From Auanema rhodensis (taxonomy: Eukaryota > Nematoda > Chromadorea > Rhabditida > Rhabditidae): a DNA stretch of 64,000 bases. The stretch spans positions 3,906,001 through 3,970,000 of the forward strand of contig OZ059899.1 in NCBI GenBank assembly GCA_964057225.1, in the 5' to 3' direction. Positions 39,662 through 52,648 of this stretch are shown here, piece after piece; the stretch's first letter is position 1; the number at the start of each line of letters is the position of its first letter. Below the pieces are notes generated by a model, which ran no database searches, was not told the origin of the DNA, and saw nothing but the letters and a program-made list of their open reading frames with translations. Made by a program: the position numbers and the translations under genes.

Positions 39662-40714
39662 GATCTGTGTTATCAGATTTGCGCTAGCTTAAAAATGCAC
39701 CGAGATATCAACTGATATAAGTTCACACTTATATCCTCGATTTTCACCCTGAAGAATTAATTTTTTCGTTGAATAACCTTGTCCATCGTCTTTTCCTTGA
39801 AAAATGGAATCTAAAAACATCTACTTTTTGCTAAATTATTTTGAAATTTTTCGAAAAAATTTTTGTCAAAATGTTTTTGGAAGCAATGTTGAGTGTACAT
39901 GGAAACTCAACATACACTAATGCATCATTTTTCAAACGATCATAACTAATTTTTGTATTAAGCGTTTCTCAATGTAGTATAGTGCATTCGATGCGGATTT
40001 TCAAGCTGCGTCGATCTGTGTTATCAGATTTGCGCTAGCTTAAAAATGCACCGAGATATCAACTGATATAAGTTCACACATATATACCCGATTTTCACCC
40101 TGAAGAATTAATTTTTTCGTTGAATAACATTGTCCATCGTCTTTGCCTTGAAGAAAGGAATCTAAAAACATCTACTTTTTGCTAAATTATTCTGAAATTT
40201 TTTGAAAAAATTTTTGTCAAAATGTTTTTGGAAGCAATGTTGAGTGTACATGGAAACTCAACATACACTAATGCATCATTTTTCAAACGATCATAACTAA
40301 TTTTTGTATCAAGTGTTTCTCAATGTAGTATAGTGCATTCGATGCGGATTTTTAAGCTGCGTCGATCTGTGTTATCAGATTTGCGCTAGCTTAAAAATGC
40401 ACCGAGATATCAACTGATATAAGTTCACACTTATATCCTCGATTTTCACCCTGAAGAATTAATTTTTTCGTTGAATAACATTGTCCATCGTCTTTGCCTT
40501 GAAAAATGGAATCTAAAAACATCTACTTTTTGCTAAATTATTTTGAAATTTTTCGAAAAAATTTTTGTCAAAATGTTTTTAGAAGCAATGTTGAGTGTAC
40601 ATGGAAACTCAACATACACTAATGCATCATTTTTCAAACGATCATAACTAATTTTTGTATCAAGTGTTTCTCAATGTAGTATAGTGCATTCGATGCGGAT
40701 TTTTAAGCTGCGTC
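39311..40714 (+). repeat. Four-monomer block M113-M116, copy of 33695-35098
   Basis: M113 AAGG, M114 C117/T133, M115 G141/T191 and M116 A219 match M97-M100 in order at 5,616-bp (16-monomer) spacing. A219 is seen only in M100 and M116. This overlaps the end of the preceding 4-mer, so the two duplications are layered. Confidence 0.8.
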
Positions 40715-41416
40715 GATCTGTGTTATCAGATTTGCGCTAGCTTAAAAATGCACCGATATATCAACTGATATAAGTTCACACTTATATCCTCGATTTTCAC
40801 CCTGAAGAATTAATTTTTTCGTTGAATAACATTGTCCATCGTCTTTGCCTTGAAAAATGGAATCTAAAAACATCTACTTTTTGCTAAATTATTTTGAAAT
40901 TTTTCGAAAAAATTTCTGTCAAAATGTTTTTGGAAGCAATGTTGAGTGTACATGGAAACTCAACATACACTAATGCATCATTTTTCAAACGATCATAACT
41001 AATTTTTGTATCAAGTGTTTCTCAATGTAGTATAGTGCATTCGATGCGGATTTTTAAGCTGCGTCGATCTGTGTTATCAGATTTGCGCTAGCTTAAAAAT
41101 GCACCGATATATCAACTGATATAAGTTCACACTTATATCCTCGATTTTCACCCTGAAGAATTAATTTTTTCGTTGAATAACATTGTCCATCGTCTTTGCC
41201 TTGAAAAATGGAATCTAAAAACATCTACTTTTTGCTAAATTATTTTGAAATTTTTCGAAAAAATTTCTGTCAAAATGTTTTTGGAAGCAATGTTGAGTGT
41301 ACATGGAAACTCAACATACACTAATGCATCATTTTTCAAACGATCATAACTAATTTTTGTATTAAGCGTTTCTCAATGTAGTATAGTGCATTCGATGCGG
41401 ATTTTCAAGCTGCGTC
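40715..41416 (+). repeat. Adjacent near-identical monomers M117 and M118 (T43/C202 subfamily)
   Basis: Both carry T43 (abolishing GATATC and extending the p44-57 dyad) and C202. They differ near the 3' end, where M117 has C298/T302/T341 and M118 has T298/C302/C341. This is the first appearance of the subfamily; it does not occur left of 40.7 kb. Confidence 0.8.
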
Positions 41417-43171
41417 GATCTGTGTTATCAGAATTGCGCTAGCTTAAAGATGCACCGAGATATCAACTGATATAAGTTCACACATATATACCCGATTTTC
41501 ACCCTGAAGAATTAATTTTTTCGTTGAATAACATTGTCCATCGTCTTTGCCTTGAAAAAAGGAATCTAAAAACATCTACTTTTTGCTAAATTATTTTGAA
41601 ATTTTTCGAAAAAATTTTTGTCAAAATGTTTTTGGAAGCAATGTTGAGTGTACATGGAAACTCAACATACACTAATGCATCATTTTTCAAACGATCATAA
41701 CTAATTTTTGTATTAAGCGTTTCTCAATGTAGTATAGTGCATTCGATGCGGATTTTTAAGCTGCGTCGATCTGTGTTATCAGATTTGCGCTAGCTTAAAA
41801 ATGCACCGAGATATCAACTGATATAAGTTCACACTTATATCCTCGATTTTCACCCTGAAGAATTAATTTTTTCGTTGAATAACATTGTCCATCGTCTTTG
41901 CCTTGAAAAATGGAATCTAAAAACATCTACTTTTTGCTAAATTATTTTGAAATTTTTCGAAAAAATTTCTGTCAAAATGTTTTTGGAAGCAATGTTGAGT
42001 GTACATGGAAACTCAACATACACTAATGCATCATTTTTCAAACGATCATAACTAATTTTTGTATTAAGCGTTTCTCAATGTAGTATAGTGCATTCGATGC
42101 GGATTTTTAAGCTGCGTCGATCTGTGTTATCAGATTTGCGCTAGCTTAAAAATGCACCGAGATATCAACTGATATAAGTTCACACTTATATCCTCGATTT
42201 TCACCCTGAAGAATTAATTTTTTCGTTGAATAACCTTGTCCATCGTCTTTTCCTTGAAAAATGGAATCTAAAAACATCTACTTTTTGCTAAATTATTTTG
42301 AAATTTTTCGAAAAAATTTCTGTCAAAATGTTTTTGGAAGCAATGTTGAGTGTACATGGAAACTCAACATACACTAATGCATCATTTTTCAAACGATCAT
42401 AACTAATTTTTGTATTAAGCGTTTCTCAATGTAGTATAGTGCATTCGATGCGGATTTTTAAGCTGCGTCGATCTGTGTTATCAGATTTGCGCTAGCTTAA
42501 AAATGCACCGAGAGATCAACTGATATAAGTTCACACTTATATCCTCGATTTTCACCCTGAAGAATTAATTTTTTCGTTGAATAACATTGTCCATCGTCTT
42601 TGCCTTGAAAAAAGGAATCTAAAAACATCTACTTTTTGCTAAATTATTTTGAAATTTTTCGAAAAAATTTTTGTCAAAATGTTTTTGGAAGCAATGTTGA
42701 GTGTACATGGAAACTCAACATACACTAATGCATCATTTTTCAAACGATCATAACTAATTTTTGTATTAAGCGTTTCTCAATGTAGTATAGTGCATTCGAT
42801 GCGGATTTTTAAGCTGCGTCGATCTGTGTTATCAGATTTGCGCTAGCTTAAAAATGCACCGAGATATCAACTGATATAAGTTCACACTTATATCCTCGAT
42901 TTTCACCCTGAAGAATTAATTTTTTCGTTGAATAACCTTGTCCATCGTCTTTTCCTTGAAAAATGGAATCTAAAAACATCTACTTTTTGCTAAATTATTT
43001 TGAAATTTTTCGAAAAAATTTTTGTCAAAATGTTTTTGGAAGCAATGTTGAGTGTACATGGAAACTCAACATACACTAATGCATCATTTTTCAAACGATC
43101 ATAACTAATTTTTGTATTAAGCGTTTCTGAATGTAGTATAGTGCATTCGATGCGGATTTTCAAGCTGCGTC

Positions 43172-43873
43172 GATCTGTGTTATCAGATTTGCGCTAGCTT
43201 AAAAATGCACCGAGATATCAACTGATATAAGTTCACACATATATACCCGATTTTCACCCTGAAGAATTAATTTTTTCGTTGAATAACATTGTCCATCGTC
43301 TTTGCCTTGAAAAAAGGAATCTAAAAACATCTACTTTTTGCTAAATTATTCTGAAAGTTTTCGAAAAAATTTTTGTCAAAATGTTTTTGGAAGCAATGTT
43401 GAGTGTACATGGAAACTCAACATACACTAATGCATCATTTTTCAAACGATCATAACTAATTTTTGTATCAAGTGTTTCTCAATGAAGTATAGTGCATTCG
43501 ATGCGGATTTTTAAGTTGCGTCGATCTGTGTTATCAGATTTGCGCTAGCTTAAAAATGCACCGAGATATCAACTGATATAAGTTCACACATATATGACCG
43601 ATTTTCACCCTGAAGAATTAATTTTTTCGTTGAATAACATTGTCCATCGTCTTTGCCTTGAAAAAAGGAATCTAAAAACATCTACTTTTTGCTAAATTAT
43701 TCTGAAATTTTTCGAAAAAATTTTTGTCAAAATGTTTTTGGAAGCAATGTTGAGTGTACATGGAAACTCAACATACACTAATGCATCATTTTTCAAACGA
43801 TCATAACTAATTTTTGTATCAAGTGTTTCTCAATGTAGTATAGTGCATTCGATGCGGATTTTCAAGCTGCGTC
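43172..43873 (+). repeat. Two divergent monomers, M124 and M125
   Basis: M124 has private changes at 43357 (T to G, p186), 43485 (T to A, p314) and 43516 (C to T, p345). M125 has GACCG in place of ACCCG at 43596-43600 (p74-78). Such private changes are rare elsewhere, and these two lie immediately left of the 43874 duplicated block. Confidence 0.7.
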
Positions 43874-45628
43874 GATCTGTGTTATCAGATTTGCGCTAGC
43901 TTAAAGATGCACCGAGATATCAACTGATATAAGTTTACACTTATATCCTCGATTTTCACCCTGAAGAATTAATTTTTTCGTTGAATAACATTGTCCATCG
44001 TCTTTGCCTTGAAAAAAGGAATCTAAAAACATCTACTTTTTGCTAATTTATTTTGAAATTTTTCGAAAAAATTTTTGTCAAAATGTTTTTGGAAGCAATG
44101 TTGAGTGTACATGGAAACTCAACATACACTAATGCATCATTTTTCAAACGATCATAACTAATTTTTGTATTAAGCGTTTCTCAATGTAGTATAGTGCATT
44201 CGATGCGGATTTTCAAGCTGCGTCGATCTGTGTTATCAGATTTGCGCTAGCTTAAAAATGCACCGAGATATCAACTGATATAAGTTCACACATATATACC
44301 CGATTTTCACCCTGAAGAATTAATTTTTTCGTTGAATAACATTGTCCATCGTCTTTGCCTTGAAAAAAGGAATCTAAAAACATCTACTTTTTGCTAAATT
44401 ATTCTGAAATTTTTCGAAAAAATTTTTGTCAAAATGTTTTTGGAAGCAATGTTGAGTGTACATGGAAACTCAACATACACTAATGCATCATTTTTCAAAC
44501 GATCATAACTAATTTTTGTATCTAGTGTTTCTTAATGTAGTATAGTGCATTCGATGCGAATTTTTAAGCTGCGTCGATCTGTGTTATCAGATTTGCGCTA
44601 GCTTAAAAATGCACCGATATATCAACTGATATAAGTTCACACTTATATCCTCGATTTTCACCCTGAAGAGATAATTTTTTCATTGAATAACATTGTCCAT
44701 CGTCTTTGCCTTGAAAAATGGAATCTAAAAACATCTACTTTTTGCTAAATTATTTTGAAATTTTTCGAAAAAATTTCTGTCAAAATGTTTTTGGAAGCAA
44801 TGTTGAGTGTACATGGAAACTCAACATACACTAATGCATCATTTTTCAAACGATCATAACTAATTTTTGTATCAAGTGTTTCTCAATGTAGTATAGTGCA
44901 TTCGATGCGGATTTTTAAGCTGCGTCGATCTGTGTTATCAGATTTGCGCTAGCTTAAAAATGCACCGATATATCAACTGATATAAGTTCACACTTATATC
45001 CTCGATTTTCACCCTGAAGAATTAATTTTTTCGTTGAATAACATTGTCCATCGTCTTTGCCTTGAAAAATGGAATCTAAAAACATCTACTTTTTGCTAAA
45101 TTATTTTGAAATTTTTCGAAAAAATTTCTGTCAAAATGTTTTTGGAAGCAATGTTGAGTGTACATGGAAACTCAACATACACTAATGCATCATTTTTCAA
45201 ACGATCATAACTAATTTTTGTATCAAGTGTTTCTCAATGTAGTATAGTGCATTCGATGCGGATTTTCAAGCTGCGTCGATCTGTGTTATCAGATTTGCGC
45301 TAGCTTAAAGATGCACCGAGATATCAACTGATATAAGTTCACACATATATACCCGATTTTCACCCTGAAGAATTAATTTTTTCGTTGAATAACATTGTCC
45401 ATCGTCTTTGCCTTGAAAAAAGGAATCTAAAAACATCTACTTTTTGCTAAATTATTTTGAAATTTTTCGAAAAAATTTTTGTCAAAATGTTTTTGGAAGC
45501 AATGTTGAGTGTACATGGAAACTCAACATACACTAATGCATCATTTTTCAAACGATCATAACTAATTTTTGTATTAAGCGTTTCTCAATGTAGTATAGTG
45601 CATTCGATGCGGATTTTTAAGCTGCGTC
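43874..45628 (+). repeat. Five-monomer block, copy 1 (M126-M130)
   Basis: M126 has G33 and T174; M127 has CTAGTG at p298-303, CTTAATG at p307-313 and A335; M128 has T43, AGATAAT replacing the usual p94-99 bases, A107 and C202; M129 is T43/C202; M130 is G33 p68A class. The same five recur 5,967 bp (17 monomers) downstream. The match continues into M131/M148 apart from a C at 51732 and the tail. Confidence 0.88.
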
Positions 45629-46330
45629 GATCTGTGTTATCAGATTTGCGCTAGCTTAAAAATGCACCGAGATATCAACTGATATAAGTTCACACTTATA
45701 TCCTCGATTTTCACCCTGAAGAATTAATTTTTTCGTTGAATAACCTTGTCCATCGTCTTTTCCTTGAAAAATGGAATCTAAAAACATCTACTTTTTGCTA
45801 AATTATTTTGAAATTTTTCGAAAAAATTTTTGTCAAAATGTTTTTGGAAGCAATGTTGAGTGTACATGGAAACTCAACATACACTAATGCATCATTTTTC
45901 AAACGATCATAACTAATTTTTGTATTAAGCGTTTCTCAATGTAGTATAGTGCATTCGATGCGGATTTTTAAGCTGCGTCGATCTGTGTTATCAGATTTGC
46001 GCTAGCTTAAAAATGCACCGAGATATCAACTGATATAAGTTCACACTTATATCCTCGATTTTCACCCTGAAGAATTAATTTTTTCGTTGAATAACCTTGT
46101 CCATCGTCTTTTCCTTGAAAAATGGAATCTAAAAACATCTACTTTTTGCTAAATTATTTTGAAATTTTTCGAAAAAATTTTTGTCAAAATGTTTTTGGAA
46201 GCAATGTTGAGTGTACATGGAAACTCAACATACACTAATGCATCATTTTTCAAACGATCATAACTAATTTTTGTATTAAGCGTTTCTCAATGTAGTATAG
46301 TGCATTCGATGCGGATTTTCAAGCTGCGTC

Positions 46331-47734
46331 GATCTGTGTTATCAGATTTGCGCTAGCTTAAAAATGCACCGAGATATCAACTGATATAAGTTCACACATA
46401 TATACCCGATTTTCACCCTGAAGAATTAATTTTTTCGTTGAATAACATTGTCCATCGTCTTTGCCTTGAAAAAAGGAATCTAAAAACATCTACTTTTTGC
46501 TAAATTATTCTGAAATTTTTCGAAAAAATTTTTGTCAAAATGTTTTTGGAAGCAATGTTGAGTGTACATGGAAACTCAACATACACTAATGCATCATTTT
46601 TCAAACGATCATAACTAATTTTTGTATCAAGTGTTTCTCAATGTAGTATAGTGCATTCGATGCGGATTTTTAAGCTGCGTCGATCTGTGTTATCAGATTT
46701 GCGCTAGCTTAAAAATGCACCGAGATATCAACTGATATAAGTTCACACTTATATCCTCGATTTTCACCCTGAAGAATTAATTTTTTCGTTGAATAACATT
46801 GTCCATCGTCTTTGCCTTGAAAAATGGAATCTAAAAACATCTACTTTTTGCTAAATTATTTTGAAATTTTTCGAAAAAATTTTTGTCAAAATGTTTTTGG
46901 AAGCAATGTTGAGTGTACATGGAAACTCAACATACACTAATGCATCATTTTTCAAACGATCATAACTAATTTTTGTATCAAGTGTTTCTCAATGTAGTAT
47001 AGTGCATTCGATGCGAATTTTTAAGCTGCGTCGATCTGTGTTATCAGATTTGCGCTAGCTTAAAAATGCACCGATATATCAACTGATATAAGTTCACACT
47101 TATATCCTCGATTTTCACCCTGAAGAATTAATTTTTTCGTTGAATAACATTGTCCATCGTCTTTGCCTTGAAAAAAGGAATCTAAAAACATCTACTTTTT
47201 GCTAAATTATTCTGAAATTTTTCGAAAAAATTTTTGTCAAAATGTTTTTGGAAGCAATGTTGAGTGTACATGGAAACTCAACATACACTAATGCATCATT
47301 TTTCAAACGATCATAACTAATTTTTGTATCAAGTGTTTCTCAATGTAGTATAGTGCATTCGATGCGGATTTTCAAGCTGCGTCGATCTGTGTTATCAGAT
47401 TTGCGCTAGCTTAAAGATGCACCGAGATATCAACTGATATAAGTTTACACTTATATCCTCGATTTTCACCCTGAAGAATTAATTTTTTCGTTGAATAACA
47501 TTGTCCATCGTCTTTGCCTTGAAAAAAGGAATCTAAAAACATCTACTTTTTGCTAATTTATTTTGAAATTTTTCGAAAAAATTTTTGTCAAAATGTTTTT
47601 GGAAGCAATGTTGAGTGTACATGGAAACTCAACATACACTAATGCATCATTTTTCAAACGATCATAACTAATTTTTGTATTAAGCGTTTCTCAATGTAGT
47701 ATAGTGCATTCGATGCGGATTTTCAAGCTGCGTC
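46331..47734 (+). repeat. 4-monomer higher-order repeat, copy 1 (M133-M136)
   Basis: Order: p68A/C180 monomer, A335 monomer, T43 monomer without C202 (M135), and G33/T174 monomer (M136). I found no differences from 47735-49138. M135 and M139 are the only T43 monomers lacking C202, again pointing to exchange between p43 and p202. Confidence 0.88.
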
Positions 47735-49138
47735 GATCTGTGTTATCAGATTTGCGCTAGCTTAAAAATGCACCGAGATATCAACTGATATAAGTTCACA
47801 CATATATACCCGATTTTCACCCTGAAGAATTAATTTTTTCGTTGAATAACATTGTCCATCGTCTTTGCCTTGAAAAAAGGAATCTAAAAACATCTACTTT
47901 TTGCTAAATTATTCTGAAATTTTTCGAAAAAATTTTTGTCAAAATGTTTTTGGAAGCAATGTTGAGTGTACATGGAAACTCAACATACACTAATGCATCA
48001 TTTTTCAAACGATCATAACTAATTTTTGTATCAAGTGTTTCTCAATGTAGTATAGTGCATTCGATGCGGATTTTTAAGCTGCGTCGATCTGTGTTATCAG
48101 ATTTGCGCTAGCTTAAAAATGCACCGAGATATCAACTGATATAAGTTCACACTTATATCCTCGATTTTCACCCTGAAGAATTAATTTTTTCGTTGAATAA
48201 CATTGTCCATCGTCTTTGCCTTGAAAAATGGAATCTAAAAACATCTACTTTTTGCTAAATTATTTTGAAATTTTTCGAAAAAATTTTTGTCAAAATGTTT
48301 TTGGAAGCAATGTTGAGTGTACATGGAAACTCAACATACACTAATGCATCATTTTTCAAACGATCATAACTAATTTTTGTATCAAGTGTTTCTCAATGTA
48401 GTATAGTGCATTCGATGCGAATTTTTAAGCTGCGTCGATCTGTGTTATCAGATTTGCGCTAGCTTAAAAATGCACCGATATATCAACTGATATAAGTTCA
48501 CACTTATATCCTCGATTTTCACCCTGAAGAATTAATTTTTTCGTTGAATAACATTGTCCATCGTCTTTGCCTTGAAAAAAGGAATCTAAAAACATCTACT
48601 TTTTGCTAAATTATTCTGAAATTTTTCGAAAAAATTTTTGTCAAAATGTTTTTGGAAGCAATGTTGAGTGTACATGGAAACTCAACATACACTAATGCAT
48701 CATTTTTCAAACGATCATAACTAATTTTTGTATCAAGTGTTTCTCAATGTAGTATAGTGCATTCGATGCGGATTTTCAAGCTGCGTCGATCTGTGTTATC
48801 AGATTTGCGCTAGCTTAAAGATGCACCGAGATATCAACTGATATAAGTTTACACTTATATCCTCGATTTTCACCCTGAAGAATTAATTTTTTCGTTGAAT
48901 AACATTGTCCATCGTCTTTGCCTTGAAAAAAGGAATCTAAAAACATCTACTTTTTGCTAATTTATTTTGAAATTTTTCGAAAAAATTTTTGTCAAAATGT
49001 TTTTGGAAGCAATGTTGAGTGTACATGGAAACTCAACATACACTAATGCATCATTTTTCAAACGATCATAACTAATTTTTGTATTAAGCGTTTCTCAATG
49101 TAGTATAGTGCATTCGATGCGGATTTTCAAGCTGCGTC
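47735..49138 (+). repeat. 4-monomer higher-order repeat, copy 2 (M137-M140)
   Basis: Tandem copy (1,404 bp) of M133-M136. It is followed by M141 (p68A/C180, C341) and then two adjacent G33/T174 monomers, M142 and M143 (49490-50191), which look alike at every site checked and are like M136 and M140. Confidence 0.88.
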
Positions 49139-49840
49139 GATCTGTGTTATCAGATTTGCGCTAGCTTAAAAATGCACCGAGATATCAACTGATATAAGTT
49201 CACACATATATACCCGATTTTCACCCTGAAGAATTAATTTTTTCGTTGAATAACATTGTCCATCGTCTTTGCCTTGAAAAAAGGAATCTAAAAACATCTA
49301 CTTTTTGCTAAATTATTCTGAAATTTTTCGAAAAAATTTTTGTCAAAATGTTTTTGGAAGCAATGTTGAGTGTACATGGAAACTCAACATACACTAATGC
49401 ATCATTTTTCAAACGATCATAACTAATTTTTGTATCAAGTGTTTCTCAATGTAGTATAGTGCATTCGATGCGGATTTTCAAGCTGCGTCGATCTGTGTTA
49501 TCAGATTTGCGCTAGCTTAAAGATGCACCGAGATATCAACTGATATAAGTTTACACTTATATCCTCGATTTTCACCCTGAAGAATTAATTTTTTCGTTGA
49601 ATAACATTGTCCATCGTCTTTGCCTTGAAAAAAGGAATCTAAAAACATCTACTTTTTGCTAATTTATTTTGAAATTTTTCGAAAAAATTTTTGTCAAAAT
49701 GTTTTTGGAAGCAATGTTGAGTGTACATGGAAACTCAACATACACTAATGCATCATTTTTCAAACGATCATAACTAATTTTTGTATTAAGCGTTTCTCAA
49801 TGTAGTATAGTGCATTCGATGCGGATTTTCAAGCTGCGTC

Positions 49841-51595
49841 GATCTGTGTTATCAGATTTGCGCTAGCTTAAAGATGCACCGAGATATCAACTGATATAAG
49901 TTTACACTTATATCCTCGATTTTCACCCTGAAGAATTAATTTTTTCGTTGAATAACATTGTCCATCGTCTTTGCCTTGAAAAAAGGAATCTAAAAACATC
50001 TACTTTTTGCTAATTTATTTTGAAATTTTTCGAAAAAATTTTTGTCAAAATGTTTTTGGAAGCAATGTTGAGTGTACATGGAAACTCAACATACACTAAT
50101 GCATCATTTTTCAAACGATCATAACTAATTTTTGTATTAAGCGTTTCTCAATGTAGTATAGTGCATTCGATGCGGATTTTCAAGCTGCGTCGATCTGTGT
50201 TATCAGATTTGCGCTAGCTTAAAAATGCACCGAGATATCAACTGATATAAGTTCACACATATATACCCGATTTTCACCCTGAAGAATTAATTTTTTCGTT
50301 GAATAACATTGTCCATCGTCTTTGCCTTGAAAAAAGGAATCTAAAAACATCTACTTTTTGCTAAATTATTCTGAAATTTTTCGAAAAAATTTTTGTCAAA
50401 ATGTTTTTGGAAGCAATGTTGAGTGTACATGGAAACTCAACATACACTAATGCATCATTTTTCAAACGATCATAACTAATTTTTGTATCTAGTGTTTCTT
50501 AATGTAGTATAGTGCATTCGATGCGAATTTTTAAGCTGCGTCGATCTGTGTTATCAGATTTGCGCTAGCTTAAAAATGCACCGATATATCAACTGATATA
50601 AGTTCACACTTATATCCTCGATTTTCACCCTGAAGAGATAATTTTTTCATTGAATAACATTGTCCATCGTCTTTGCCTTGAAAAATGGAATCTAAAAACA
50701 TCTACTTTTTGCTAAATTATTTTGAAATTTTTCGAAAAAATTTCTGTCAAAATGTTTTTGGAAGCAATGTTGAGTGTACATGGAAACTCAACATACACTA
50801 ATGCATCATTTTTCAAACGATCATAACTAATTTTTGTATCAAGTGTTTCTCAATGTAGTATAGTGCATTCGATGCGGATTTTTAAGCTGCGTCGATCTGT
50901 GTTATCAGATTTGCGCTAGCTTAAAAATGCACCGATATATCAACTGATATAAGTTCACACTTATATCCTCGATTTTCACCCTGAAGAATTAATTTTTTCG
51001 TTGAATAACATTGTCCATCGTCTTTGCCTTGAAAAATGGAATCTAAAAACATCTACTTTTTGCTAAATTATTTTGAAATTTTTCGAAAAAATTTCTGTCA
51101 AAATGTTTTTGGAAGCAATGTTGAGTGTACATGGAAACTCAACATACACTAATGCATCATTTTTCAAACGATCATAACTAATTTTTGTATCAAGTGTTTC
51201 TCAATGTAGTATAGTGCATTCGATGCGGATTTTCAAGCTGCGTCGATCTGTGTTATCAGATTTGCGCTAGCTTAAAGATGCACCGAGATATCAACTGATA
51301 TAAGTTCACACATATATACCCGATTTTCACCCTGAAGAATTAATTTTTTCGTTGAATAACATTGTCCATCGTCTTTGCCTTGAAAAAAGGAATCTAAAAA
51401 CATCTACTTTTTGCTAAATTATTTTGAAATTTTTCGAAAAAATTTTTGTCAAAATGTTTTTGGAAGCAATGTTGAGTGTACATGGAAACTCAACATACAC
51501 TAATGCATCATTTTTCAAACGATCATAACTAATTTTTGTATTAAGCGTTTCTCAATGTAGTATAGTGCATTCGATGCGGATTTTTAAGCTGCGTC
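49841..51595 (+). repeat. Five-monomer block, copy 2 (M143-M147)
   Basis: Matches M126-M130 at every diagnostic site, including the otherwise private sets of M127 and M128 (in M144 and M145). The 4-mer pair at 46331-49138 lies between the two copies, so either a larger unit was duplicated and later rearranged, or the block was copied at a distance. Confidence 0.88.
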
Positions 51596-52648
51596 GATCT
51601 GTGTTATCAGATTTGCGCTAGCTTAAAAATGCACCGAGATATCAACTGATATAAGTTCACACTTATATCCTCGATTTTCACCCTGAAGAATTAATTTTTT
51701 CGTTGAATAACCTTGTCCATCGTCTTTTCCTCGAAAAATGGAATCTAAAAACATCTACTTTTTGCTAAATTATTTTGAAATTTTTCGAAAAAATTTTTGT
51801 CAAAATGTTTTTGGAAGCAATGTTGAGTGTACATGGAAACTCAACATACACTAATGCATCATTTTTCAAACGATCATAACTAATTTTTGTATTAAGCGTT
51901 TCTCAATGTAGTATAGTGCATTCGATGCGGATTTTCAAGCTGCGTCGATCTGTGTTATCAGATTTGCGCTAGCTTAAAAATGCACCGAGATATCAACTGA
52001 TATAAGTTCACACATATATACCCGATTTTCACCCTGAAGAATTAATTTTTTCGTTGAATAACATTGTCCATCGTCTTTGCCTTGAAAAAAGGAATCTAAA
52101 AACATCTACTTTTTGCTAAATTATTCTGAAATTTTTCGAAAAAATTTTTGTCAAAATGTTTTTGGAAGCAATGTTGAGTGTACATGGAAACTCAACATAC
52201 ACTAATGCATCATTTTTCAAACGATCATAACTAATTTTTGTATCAAGTGTTTCTCAATGTAGTATAGTGCATTCGATGCGGATTTTTAAGCTGCGTCGAT
52301 CTGTGTTATCAGATTTGCGCTAGCTTAAAAATGCACCGAGATATCAACTGATATAAGTTCACACTTATATCCTCGATTTTCACCCTGAAGAATTAATTTT
52401 TTCGTTGAATAACATTGTCCATCGTCTTTGCCTTGAAAAATGGAATCTAAAAACATCTACTTTTTGCTAAATTATTTTGAAATTTTTCGAAAAAATTTTT
52501 GTCAAAATGTTTTTGGAAGCAATGTTGAGTGTACATGGAAACTCAACATACACTAATGCATCATTTTTCAAACGATCATAACTAATTTTTGTATCAAGTG
52601 TTTCTCAATGTAGTATAGTGCATTCGATGCGGATTTTTAAGCTGCGTC

